A stretch of DNA of 9,044 nucleotides from an uncultured Clostridia bacterium (GTDB taxonomy: Bacteria > Bacillota > Clostridia > Oscillospirales > Oscillospiraceae): positions 1-9,044 of the forward strand of contig CAMWQV010000049.1 in the NCBI GenBank assembly GCA_947176425.1. The letters run 5' to 3'. A model generated the notes under the pieces. The model did not search any database. It saw only the letters and a program-made list of their open reading frames with translations, and was not told where the DNA came from. Below, piece by piece: positions 1-6,615 of the stretch. Every line of letters starts with the position of its first letter. Position 1 is the stretch's first letter. The translations under genes were made by a program, and so were the position numbers.

Positions 1-385
1 CTCGTGGGCGAGGAGATTTGTATAATAGACATTGATGATGGTCAACAAACAGAGCGATCATGTGGAGGAGGCGATGGAGTTTTTGTCTTTCTGCACCCAG
101 AGTGAAAACTATAATGCGGCTTTTGAAGGCATTTCTACTGTGAGCTGCTTTAAAGGACAAACCACCAATATACAGTCAAATATGGTTACAGAGGCATTGA
201 GTTCTATCTCACTTCATGAACGGGCGAGTACGGCAAATCCTAAGATTATCGGCTATACGCAGCAAGAGATGGGGGCGGCTGTGGAGGAACTGTTTCAGGG
301 CAAGGTCGATGCAGCTGGCTGCGTGGCACTGATGGACGAATATCGGATCACTGCGGCCAAGGAGTTAGGCGCTGATGGGTGTTGA
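1..385 (+). pseudogene. C-terminal fragment of an ABC sugar-binding protein
   Basis: The frame read from about position 32 to the TGA at 383-385 encodes roughly 117 residues. They resemble the C-terminal lobe of family 1 extracellular solute-binding proteins, the lipoproteins that hand sugars or oligosaccharides to ABC importers. The visible signature is VNKQSDHVEEAMEFLSF near the start, matching the usual 'natural pause' region where such proteins have VNK-S-H---A--FL-F. The end reads GKVDAAGCVALMDEY, like the conserved final helix. The same frame has two stops (TAA, TAG) at 23-28, so the missing N-terminal part cannot be joined in this frame; a frameshift just before position 32 is likely. 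No signal peptide, lipobox or ribosome binding site is present. I see it as a decayed remnant. If the gene is whole upstream of the window with a sequencing indel, it would be an intact binding protein instead. Confidence 0.6.
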
Positions 386-470
386 CTGCTTGCACTTTAG
401 ATGCTTGAATCCCTCTCAGACAGCATAGTTGTTTGATATGCTCATATGATATAAAAAACAGCGGAAAGGA

Positions 471-1055
471 CTAGATCAATACCACTATAGAATACATTGG
501 CAGAGAAAGCGTTTCCTCCAAGACTTCTGTACCCCGTGCAATAACGGGATAGGCATTCCGCAGCCGGATAGTTTGTGTCACGAACCTCAAAATGGAGTCT
601 CCATCGGTGCTCTGCTCCTCATAGCTTGCGAAGTTCATGTCGAAGTCTTCCATATCTGCCGGACCATCGCAAAGGCTAAGGCAGTCCGCATCATCGGACC
701 AGTACATAGGGGCCCGTTTGTTCTCATCTCTGCCAAAACCCTTCATACCCAGCTCCTCACCGTAGTAAGGGAAGGAGTTGCCGGACATCAGAAGATTCAG
801 GGCCTGCGCCATTTTTGTCTGACTGGCGCTGTATTCGCTGAAATAGTGTTCTGCCGCCCGTCCCATATCATGGTTGGTGTAGAACGGCGCATCAATATAG
901 TCCAGGTTGTATGCGGAAAGGGCGTCTTGGAGCGTCATGATAGCCCAGCCATAAGAGGACGCTGTGGCATCGCCGGTATGTTTGACCGTATTGGAGATAA
1001 CACCGCCGCTGTCACCAAAAGAGAAATTAAAGCAGCTATAAAAAATTTTCTTCAT
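471..1055 (-). pseudogene. Fragment of a GH13 alpha-amylase-family enzyme
   Basis: The minus-strand frame gives about 194 residues from the second half of a GH13 (alpha-amylase family) catalytic barrel, which hydrolyses alpha-glucans or oligosaccharides. The marks are FNFSFGDSGG near the start, APFYTNHDMGRAA (conserved region IV, with the NHD motif whose Asp stabilises the transition state), then LNLLMSGNSFPYYGEELGM and RAPMYWSDD, the usual stretch following it. Regions I-III with the nucleophile and the acid/base are absent, so it cannot be active. The N-terminal side is cut: an in-frame TGA lies about eight codons upstream of the ATG, and the ATG follows no ribosome binding site. The C-terminal beta domain is lost after EVLEETL, where the frame drifts into a stop. 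Such enzymes often sit beside sugar ABC transporters, which fits the binding-protein remnant next door although that lies on the other strand. Confidence 0.7.
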
Positions 1056-1193
1056 GAGAACAGAATTGTCATCAGCTGGTCAACGATATTGGGCAGGACC
1101 AAGATATCCGTCACATCGCTGATGAGAATGATTTATCGTTTTATGGGTACCGCCGGGGTGCTGTGGAAAGAAACCTGCTGGGCAGCGCAGCGA

Positions 1194-1238
1194 TAAAAAA
1201 TACCGCTCTCTTCGTTTGGAGAGAGCGGCACATTTTTT
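1194..1238 (-). terminator. Intrinsic terminator, probably bidirectional
   Basis: The arms at 1203-1213 and 1218-1228 form an 11-bp stem with one G-T wobble and a GTTT loop. On the minus strand it ends in the T-run complementary to the A-run at about 1194-1200, and begins shortly after the stop codon of the Sel1-like relic (1241-1243), so it is that gene's terminator. On the plus strand it is followed by six T at 1233-1238, so it could also stop rightward transcripts. Confidence 0.85.
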
Positions 1239-1240
1239 CA

Positions 1241-1700
1241 TTAGACTTCAAGGGTGCGGATACCATTCCAGATAGCTTCCGCATCTTTCTCCAATCCCAA
1301 GAGTTTTCCAAGCGATACAAGAAGTTCCTGCAGTTCTTGGAGGCCGGGGCATCGGGTGGCTGTCTCCAGAAATTCCTCCGCTGTATCTCTGTCGCCGAGG
1401 GAGAAGCAATGCTTTGCCAAATAGATCGAAGCGGCGTAATCACCGTATGCGGAGGCTTCCGTCAGAAGGTTGATTGCATCTTCTTCCGTGCCTTTTACAA
1501 ACGGATGCTTAACCAGAATGAATCGTCCAATCTGTGTCCCATACCGCGGGGACTTTGAGAGGCGGCAGCCATCGAATACAGCCGTGCGGACTCGTTCCTG
1601 TTCTAAGAGGTTCCTTCGCCCTTTTCATACATATTAGCGAGTTCCAGGGTTACATTCATGAGGATATGGACATACTTATAAACCGCCTTTCTGCGAAAGG
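1241..1700 (-). pseudogene. Broken Sel1/TPR-like repeat protein
   Basis: Reading leftward from about 1700, one frame gives VTLELANMYEKGEG, a typical Sel1-repeat helix (LA-MYE-GEG), followed by ESARLYSMAAAS, the matching second helix of the 36-residue repeat. This frame holds a TAG at 1603-1605, probably a former CAG Gln codon. Near a GGGG run (1548-1551, plus strand) the coding signal moves to another frame and continues as AINLLTEASAYGDYAASIYLAKHC and so on, rich in helix-forming residues, to TAA at 1241-1243. Loss of one C in the minus-strand run would explain the shift. Sel1 repeats are alpha-solenoid adaptors for protein-protein contacts; no partner or catalytic domain can be seen. The left edge is supported by the stop and the terminator directly after it. 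The right (N-terminal) edge is uncertain: coding signal fades near 1700 and no start was found. Confidence 0.6.
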
Positions 1701-1927
1701 CACCAACGCGGAAATGAGACCAGAGGTGCCAACGCTGATAAAATGTGCTATACTGACTACGGGAGGATGGGCAAACTACAACAACCCGTGGAGGTGAGTG
1801 GCGGGGCAGTATAGCGGCGACCCCGTATTCTTATATTGTTCTTATATCGACAGGTTAAGGCGATCTAGGTCCGTGTCACAGCGTGATTATTGTTCTGATG
1901 CCCTTCACAGTTCCAGCTGTTTTTTGA
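1701..1927. other. Degenerate stretch without a gene
   Basis: No coding frame here looks like a protein family. A -10-like TATACT (1749-1754) lacks a matching -35. It is followed by GGGAGG and an ATG at 1767 that opens only a 15-codon frame (beginning MGKLQQPVEV, TAG at 1812-1814). The GGGAGG directly abuts the ATG, too close for a good ribosome binding site. It may be the severed head of a former gene. Confidence 0.3.
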
Positions 1928-2353
1928 CAGGGAAGGAAAGCATCTCTCCCATTTCCCAGCGACGAACCTGAAAATCCTGTCATTCGGCGTCCTGACGGAA
2001 AGCTGTTCTGTACCAAATGCGGTTGCATCGTTCCAAACACGGCAAACGCTGAAATGCGGAAAGAAGGTTTTTATTCCCACTCTCATGTATGCAGTGTGTC
2101 AACAGAAGGCGCAGAAACTCAAGCTGAAGAAGCTGCTGGGGTAAACAAAAATAGGTATGACACCGTATAGATTATCTCAAGCAGATCCTCTACATCAATG
2201 CCAGAAATAATCCGTGGTGCCGTTATCAATACAGAGACCGAGAAAATAGTGGTAGAGGAAAAATTGTCACCGCTGAATTCTAATCTTTATGTATTCGAAA
2301 AAGATGGACGGGACAGTATATTTCGGACAGAAAAGGAGCGGCATGGAGAATAA
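1928..2353 (+). pseudogene. Unrecognised coding relic with Cys-x-x-Cys motif
   Basis: One plus-strand frame stays open from 1928 to TAA at 2351-2353 except for a single TAG at 2168-2170. About 141 codons with one stop is far fewer than chance would give, so I read it as a gene broken by one nonsense change. The first part contains RPDGKLFCTKCGCIVPN, which looks like the first knuckle of a zinc-ribbon (CxxCG followed by IPN); the second Cys pair is not seen. The part after the TAG has an ATG at 2198 and 51 charged codons starting MPEIIRGAVINTETEK. That ATG has no ribosome binding site. I do not recognise the family and assign no function. It could be a C-terminal fragment whose N-terminal end was lost upstream, since a TGA closes the frame at 1925-1927. 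Confidence 0.3.
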
Positions 2354-2822
2354 AACATGGCTTAAATCCCCAGTGGAAGCCTGAAGAGGAAAAAACTTAA
2401 TTACTTTTATATTCTTTATCAACACCTTGCAAACGATGATTTTTTTGCTTTAAAATTTTCTGTCTGTGCATTGGCAGGTTTATACCCTGTCAATGCTTGT
2501 AAATTATCCTCTAATGATTTATACTATGTATGGCTTTATAAAACAGTCAGAGGATTTGCCGTGTGAAAATGATCAATTATTTTTATACTTGCACGAAACT
2601 GAGTGAAAAAATAGAAGAGGTGGGATGGAATTGTAATTCATTGCACAAGATTTGGCTGCTTGTGATTTTAAGTGTTCAATTTTAACCATACAAAATGATT
2701 AATACTGGCAAGTTTTAGGCGTGTTTTGGGGTCTATATGCTTATATTTGAGTGTTTACGCGCAATTAAAATCACAAATAACCATATACAGCAAAAAATTT
2801 GCACAAATATTCATTTTGCGTC
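2354..2822. other. AT-rich non-coding region upstream of the operon
   Basis: There is no gene here that I can support. Two short overlapping frames near 2390-2560, one on each strand, are open but low-complexity and lack starts. The right half carries structure that may be regulatory: a perfect 12-base inverted repeat, TTGTGATTTTAA at 2660-2671 and TTAAAATCACAA at 2765-2776; TTGCACAA at 2641-2648 and again at 2799-2806; and a small dyad ATTTG-CA-CAAAT at 2797-2808, just upstream of the promoter. Confidence 0.5.
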
Positions 2823-2850
2823 TTGCATTTTTGTTGAACTATGGTATAAT
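2823..2850 (+). promoter_or_regulatory. Promoter of the fruR-fruK-scrA-scrB operon
   Basis: TTGCAT (2823-2828, four of six to the consensus -35) is followed after 16 bases by a perfect TATAAT (2845-2850) with an upstream TG at 2842-2843, an extended -10. This is a vegetative sigma-A type promoter. The start codon of the regulator lies 24 bases after the -10, giving a short leader. The dyad at 2797-2808 sits just upstream of the -35 and is a candidate operator for the DeoR-type protein encoded next. Confidence 0.85.
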
Positions 2851-2874
2851 TTGCTTTGTTGAAAGGACAATGGA

Positions 2875-3654
2875 ATGATTACTGAAAACAGACATCAGCT
2901 AATTCTGGAAATCCTTGAACGCCAGAAAAGTATAACTGTGCAGCAGTTATCGGAGCAGCTTAATGTCAGCGGCTCTACAATCCGTCGTGATCTGGCTTCT
3001 CTTGACAGCCAGGGCCGTCTGAAAAAGGTTCATGGAGGTGCTGCGTTTATTGAACAGAGATCTTATCTTGCAAAAGAACCGGACATGCTTACCAAGGAAG
3101 GCTTATATATACGAGAGAAAGAAAGCATTGGATATCTGGCTGCATCCCTGATCCAGAAAGACGATCTTGTTTATGTTGATGCAGGATCGACTACACTCCA
3201 ATTAGTCAATGCGATTTCTGGTGACGCACTGGAAGCTACCTATGTAACGAATGGTCTTGCCCATACCCGTGTTCTTGCCAGGAAAGGCTGTACCGTGTAC
3301 GTTCCGTCCGGCCGGATAAAACCCACAACGGAAGCCATTATTGGTACTGCCGTATTAAATAGTCTGCGCTGGTATAATTTTACCAAAGCATTTATGGGGA
3401 CAAACGGTATTTCGATAGAACGCGGCTTTACTACGCCTGGTATTGAAGAAGCTGAGCTGAAGGCTGCGGCTATAAAATCGTCATATGAGTGCTGGATACT
3501 AGCAGATCAGAGTAAATTTGGCAATATATGTGCGGCCTGTTTTTGTGATCTGATTAAGGCATCGATTATCACAAATCACCTACCGGACAGAACATATTGC
3601 GACTATACTACTATAAAGGAGAGTGATGGATATGATATACACAGTTACACTTAA
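2875..3654 (+). CDS. fruR: DeoR-family sugar operon regulator (FruR-like)
   Basis: This cytoplasmic DNA-binding regulator has 259 residues, the normal length for the DeoR family. The N-terminal winged helix-turn-helix spans about 6-56 and shows the family signature VQQLSEQLNVSGSTIRRDL followed by the wing KKVHGGA. The sensor domain follows from about 75 and has the sugar-phosphate binding marks DAGSTT (102-107), VTNGL, FMGTNGIS (173-180) and ADQSKFG (210-216). AAAGGA at 2862-2867, seven bases ahead, supports the ATG. It is first in the operon, directly upstream of fruK, and the last 23 bases of its frame overlap the start of fruK. In fructose operons this type of regulator responds to fructose-1-phosphate or a related sugar phosphate; autorepression is inferred from position. 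The exact ligand is not visible, so 'FruR' rests mainly on context. Confidence 0.9.
   Translation: MITENRHQLILEILERQKSITVQQLSEQLNVSGSTIRRDLASLDSQGRLKKVHGGAAFIEQRSYLAKEPDMLTKEGLYIREKESIGYLAASLIQKDDLVYVDAGSTTLQLVNAISGDALEATYVTNGLAHTRVLARKGCTVYVPSGRIKPTTEAIIGTAVLNSLRWYNFTKAFMGTNGISIERGFTTPGIEEAELKAAAIKSSYECWILADQSKFGNICAACFCDLIKASIITNHLPDRTYCDYTTIKESDGYDIHSYT
3615..3634 (+). promoter_or_regulatory. Ribosome binding site and start of fruK inside fruR
   Basis: AAAGGAG (3615-3621) lies within the end of fruR. Three candidate starts follow in the same frame: GTG 3623, ATG 3626 and ATG 3632. The one at 3632 gives MIYTVTLNPAID, the classic N-terminus of 1-phosphofructokinases, at ten bases from the site; 3623 overlaps the ribosome binding site and 3626 is only four bases from it. 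The overlap with fruR suggests translational coupling. Confidence 0.75.
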
Positions 3655-4537
3655 CCCAGCTATTGATTATGTCGTACATTTAGGCGGTGCGCTGAAGTTA
3701 GACGGCATCAATCGGAATGAGTCACAGGAAGTCCAGTTTGGCGGCAAAGGGATCAACGTCTCCAACGTACTGAAAACATTGGATTTTGATACTGTCGCGC
3801 TGGGGTTTGTTGCAGGCTTTACCGGAGACGGCTTGGAAAAAGGTCTGACTAAGATGGGACTGCGAACCGATTTTATTCATCTTTCTGACGGCATGACACG
3901 GATCAATGTGAAGGTAAAGGCCACAGAGGAAACAGAGATCAATGGAATCGGTCCGGTCATTTCTGTCGAGGATATGGAACGATTGTACAAACAGCTGGAT
4001 CGCATTCAGCCGGAGGATACATTGGTTCTTTCCGGTTCCATTCCGAACTGCCTGCCCTGCGACACTTATGAAAAGATCATGGCCCGTCTGGAAGACAAAG
4101 GGATTCGTATTGTGGTAGATGCGACAAAAGAACTGCTGACCAATGTGCTGAAATACCATCCGTTTCTAATAACGCCAAACAATCACGAACTGGGAGAAAT
4201 TTTCGGCAAGGTCTTAAAGACTGATGACGAAATTGCAGAATATGCTGCCAAACTTCAGGAAATGGGCGGCCGGAATATTCTGGTGTCAATGGCTGGCGAC
4301 GGCGCGCTCCTGTTGGATGAAAACGGACAGTGCCATCGGATCGGATGTCCGAAGGGCAAAGTACGCAACAGTGTGGGTGCAGGAGATTCCATGGTAGCGG
4401 GTTTTTTGGCCGGATTTCTGAAAACAGGCGATTACAGCTATGCGCTCAAGCTTGGGACTGCCACTGGCAGTGCCACCGCATTTTCTCTTGGCCTTGCAGA
4501 GAGAAAGCAGATTGACGCACTGCTTGCTGTTTTATGA
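3632..4537 (+). CDS. fruK: 1-phosphofructokinase family kinase
   Basis: This PfkB-family sugar kinase of 301 residues matches the usual size of FruK and LacC enzymes. Known members phosphorylate fructose-1-phosphate to fructose-1,6-bisphosphate with ATP in the cytoplasm; the closely related LacC acts on tagatose-6-phosphate. It begins with TVTLNPAID, has the substrate-binding GGKGINVS motif at 37-44, ETEING at 100-105 (near the phosphosugar site in FruK/LacC enzymes), LSGSIPNCLP at 133-142, TPNNHEL at 181-187, SMAGDGALLL at 219-228, and the PfkB signature NSVGAGDS at 246-253 with catalytic base Asp252. All key residues are present. Lying after a DeoR-type regulator is the standard arrangement of a fructose operon, which favours fructose-1-phosphate as substrate. 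The partner here is not a fructose PTS but a sucrose-type PTS plus GH32 hydrolase, so substrate choice is open. Confidence 0.9.
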   Translation: MIYTVTLNPAIDYVVHLGGALKLDGINRNESQEVQFGGKGINVSNVLKTLDFDTVALGFVAGFTGDGLEKGLTKMGLRTDFIHLSDGMTRINVKVKATEETEINGIGPVISVEDMERLYKQLDRIQPEDTLVLSGSIPNCLPCDTYEKIMARLEDKGIRIVVDATKELLTNVLKYHPFLITPNNHELGEIFGKVLKTDDEIAEYAAKLQEMGGRNILVSMAGDGALLLDENGQCHRIGCPKGKVRNSVGAGDSMVAGFLAGFLKTGDYSYALKLGTATGSATAFSLGLAERKQIDALLAVL

Positions 4538-4704
4538 GTACATATTTGTTCAAAAGGGGAAGGAGGTGCTTTGCGTAATATTAAAAAATCCTGATCTTTC
4601 AGCCAAACAGTTACGTATTGGAAAAGGGATTGGGGTATGCAAAACACGAAACGTTTCACTCTAATATCTCTGAATTTTCGCAGGAAACTGCAGAAGGAGC
4701 AAAC
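4538..4704 (+). promoter_or_regulatory. Structured leader between fruK and scrA
   Basis: This gap is long for an otherwise tight operon. It contains a strong ribosome binding site AAGGAGG (4560-4566) not used by any sizeable gene; the only frame it could serve is a TTG at 4571 with seven codons (MRNIKKS, TGA 4592-4594). A second small frame starts at ATG 4637 after AAAGGG and encodes 23 residues (MQNTKRFTLISLNFRRKLQK...). Its TGA at 4706-4708 overlaps the scrA start as ATGA. Within it lies a perfect 10-base palindrome GAAACGTTTC (4648-4657), the style of a LacI/CcpA-type operator core, though its flanks do not fit a full catabolite-responsive element. I found no antiterminator (RAT) hairpin of the SacY/LicT kind. 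Confidence 0.45.
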
Positions 4705-4708
4705 ATGA
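4637..4708 (+). CDS. Possible 23-residue leader peptide coupled to scrA
   Basis: The ATG at 4637 is preceded by AAAGGG (4623-4628), eight bases away. The peptide is basic (several Lys and Arg), and its stop TGA overlaps the scrA ATG in an ATGA arrangement typical of translational coupling. The scrA ribosome binding site lies inside this frame, so ribosomes translating it would pass over that site. It is too short to judge by similarity and may be chance. Confidence 0.25.
   Translation: MQNTKRFTLISLNFRRKLQKEQT
4693..4707 (+). promoter_or_regulatory. Ribosome binding site and start of scrA
   Basis: GAAGGAG (4693-4699) is five bases before ATG 4705. This start gives MNYKQIALDVVKYVGG, where PTS IIB domains of this family normally begin. 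A longer version from TTG 4618 would add 29 residues with no family character and is rejected. Confidence 0.85.
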
Positions 4709-6615
4709 ATTACAAACAGATTGCCTTAGACGTAGTAAAATACGTCGGCGGGAAAGAGAATATCAAGGGCGCTACGCACTGCGTTACAAGACTGAGGCTG
4801 ATTTTAAATGATCCAGAAAAGTATGACCGGAAAAAGTTAGAGAACGTTGAGGGCGCTAAAGGCGTTATTTACAACAGCGGACAGCTGATGATTATTTTCG
4901 GAACCGGAACTGTAAACAATGTTTATGACGCATTTATTGAGACAACCGGCGTAAAGGAAATGTCTGCGGCAGAAGCTAAACAGGCGGGTGTCAGTAAACT
5001 TGGAAAGCTTCAGCAGGGCTTTAAGGTCTTTTCCGATATTTTTATCCAGATTATTCCTGCGTTCGTCGCGGCAGCCATTATCATTGGGATAAAGTCACTG
5101 CTTGTGACCGACGGGCTTTTCGGTTTGGAAGGATCTCTGGCAAGCCACAGCGTATTTCTTGCCAGCCTTGCGGACTTTATGGCGATCATTGCGACAACAT
5201 TTGATTATCTGCCAATTCTTGTCATGTACAGTGCCGTAAAGAGGTTTGGAGGCAATCCCATTCTTGGCATTCTGGTCGGTATTGTAATGGTCCATCCGAA
5301 TCTGATGAACCGGAATACATTTGTGTTGGACCCGTCAGGAGCGGAATACTGGAATTTCCTGGGACTCCAAATTGCAAAAGTCGCATTTCAGGGCGGCGTT
5401 TTCCCTGCAATTTTGACGGCATGGTTCATGTCAAAGGTTGAGAAAATTTCTCAGAAGTATGTACCGGCAGTCGTTTCCTTCGTGCTGGTGCCAACAATCA
5501 CCCTTTTCTGTGCAAACGTTGCGCTGTTTGCCGTATTTGGACCGATCGGAAACATGATCGGCAACGCACTTGCGGCGGTAATAGATGTGTTGTATAACAG
5601 GCTTGGGCCGGTAGGAGCTTTCGTTTTCGCAACTCTGCTTCAGCCGCTGGTTGTAACTGGTACGCATCAGGCGATTCAGGGTATCGAGGCGAACCTGATT
5701 GCCACAACTGGTTTTAACTATATCCAGGGGATCTGGTCTGTCTCCATTATTGCACAGGGCGGCGCTGCGGTCGGTATGTTCTTGCTGGCACAGAAAAAAT
5801 CAAGAGACAGAGATATCGCAATGTCCAGCTTTGTGCCCACTTTGGTCGGTATTTCTGAACCGGCGATTTTCGCGGTAAACCTGAAATATTCTCCAATTCC
5901 CTTTGCCTGTGCCTGTCTGGGCGCCGGTATCGGCGGCGCGTTTATGAAACTGGCTGATGTATATGCGATTGGGCAGGGACTTACGGTTGTCTTAGGCTTA
6001 TTGATTGTTGTACCTGAAAAACTGGTTGCTTATATTATTGGCAATCTGCTCGCATTTATTTTGCCGATTGTCTTTATTCTTGCGTATGACAAGCTCAAAG
6101 GTGTTCCCAAAGGGGAAGCTGAAACTGACGATGCAGACGATACAGCGAAAATTGAAACCATCAGCGGCAGAGTTGAACTGCGTGCGGTGGTCGATGGAAA
6201 GGTCATTCCTGTAACAGAAATCGGGGATGGGGTCTTTTCAGAGAAAGTCCTAGGCGATGGAATTGGTATTATTCCTGAGAACGAAACCGTAATCGCACCT
6301 GCTGACGGAACAGTATCTGTTGTTATGGATGGAAGCAATCACGCAGTAGGGCTTACACTGGCGAATGGAGCCGCTATTTTAATCCATATCGGGGTTGATA
6401 CTGTGAGTATGAACGGAGACGGCTTTGCCTGCCTGGTCAAAGTGGGCGATAGGGTGAAGGCTGGTGATAAGCTGCTGACTTTCAGCAAAAAGAAAATTAT
6501 GAAAAATGGATTAAATCCGGTTGTTGTTGTGATTGAAACAGAAGAAGCGCAGGAAAGTATACAGTTCCGTTCCGGAATGACGGTAAAAGCCGGTCAGGAT
6601 TTGATTGGAGTGTAA
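4705..6615 (+). CDS. scrA: Sucrose-type PTS enzyme IIBCA
   Basis: This fused membrane permease of the phosphotransferase system (636 residues, glucose/sucrose/beta-glucoside superfamily) imports a sugar and phosphorylates it. The order is IIB-IIC-IIA. IIB spans about 1-85, with phosphoryl-accepting Cys26 in GATHCVTRLRL. IIC spans about 105-460, has about ten hydrophobic segments, and carries FGGNPILGILVG, MVHPNLMN and GISEPAIFAVNL with conserved Glu385. A polar linker rich in Asp/Glu follows, then IIA at about 490-636 with His546 and phosphorylated His561 (ILIHIGVDTV). All phosphotransfer residues are present, so it needs only the general enzymes EI and HPr. The closest layout I recall is sucrose permease ScrA, and the GH32 gene that begins in the base after its stop supports a fructoside substrate. 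In IIC the sucrose-typical GLHH is GTHQ here (319-322), so a related disaccharide such as trehalose, turanose or a fructo-disaccharide remains possible. Confidence 0.9.
   Translation: MNYKQIALDVVKYVGGKENIKGATHCVTRLRLILNDPEKYDRKKLENVEGAKGVIYNSGQLMIIFGTGTVNNVYDAFIETTGVKEMSAAEAKQAGVSKLGKLQQGFKVFSDIFIQIIPAFVAAAIIIGIKSLLVTDGLFGLEGSLASHSVFLASLADFMAIIATTFDYLPILVMYSAVKRFGGNPILGILVGIVMVHPNLMNRNTFVLDPSGAEYWNFLGLQIAKVAFQGGVFPAILTAWFMSKVEKISQKYVPAVVSFVLVPTITLFCANVALFAVFGPIGNMIGNALAAVIDVLYNRLGPVGAFVFATLLQPLVVTGTHQAIQGIEANLIATTGFNYIQGIWSVSIIAQGGAAVGMFLLAQKKSRDRDIAMSSFVPTLVGISEPAIFAVNLKYSPIPFACACLGAGIGGAFMKLADVYAIGQGLTVVLGLLIVVPEKLVAYIIGNLLAFILPIVFILAYDKLKGVPKGEAETDDADDTAKIETISGRVELRAVVDGKVIPVTEIGDGVFSEKVLGDGIGIIPENETVIAPADGTVSVVMDGSNHAVGLTLANGAAILIHIGVDTVSMNGDGFACLVKVGDRVKAGDKLLTFSKKKIMKNGLNPVVVVIETEEAQESIQFRSGMTVKAGQDLIGV

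Noticed and set aside
573..1196. 207-codon plus-strand open frame
   Set aside because: It lies opposite the GH13 fragment, whose minus-strand translation shows clear family motifs; the plus translation resembles nothing.
1163..1797. Plus-strand open frames over the Sel1-like region
   Set aside because: They are antisense to the Sel1-type helices and cross the terminator hairpin.
1603..2170. TAG read as an amino acid (recoding), given TAG in two relics
   Set aside because: scrB ends in TAG as a normal stop and the intact operon genes contain no internal TAG; ordinary gene decay explains it better.
2390..2570. Short open frames on both strands in the AT-rich region
   Set aside because: They overlap each other, lack start codons and ribosome sites, and look like low-complexity chance frames.
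3722..4159. 145-codon minus-strand frame inside fruK
   Set aside because: It is a shadow of a strongly supported kinase gene and has no ribosome binding site or family character.
4646..4659. CcpA catabolite-responsive element around GAAACGTTTC
   Set aside because: Only the central bases fit the 14-base consensus (about 9 of 14); the outer G and C positions fail. Kept only as a palindrome.
4538..4704. SacY/LicT-type antiterminator (RAT) and terminator pair
   Set aside because: No RAT-like sequence, no terminator hairpin with a T-run and no BglG-family gene in the window.
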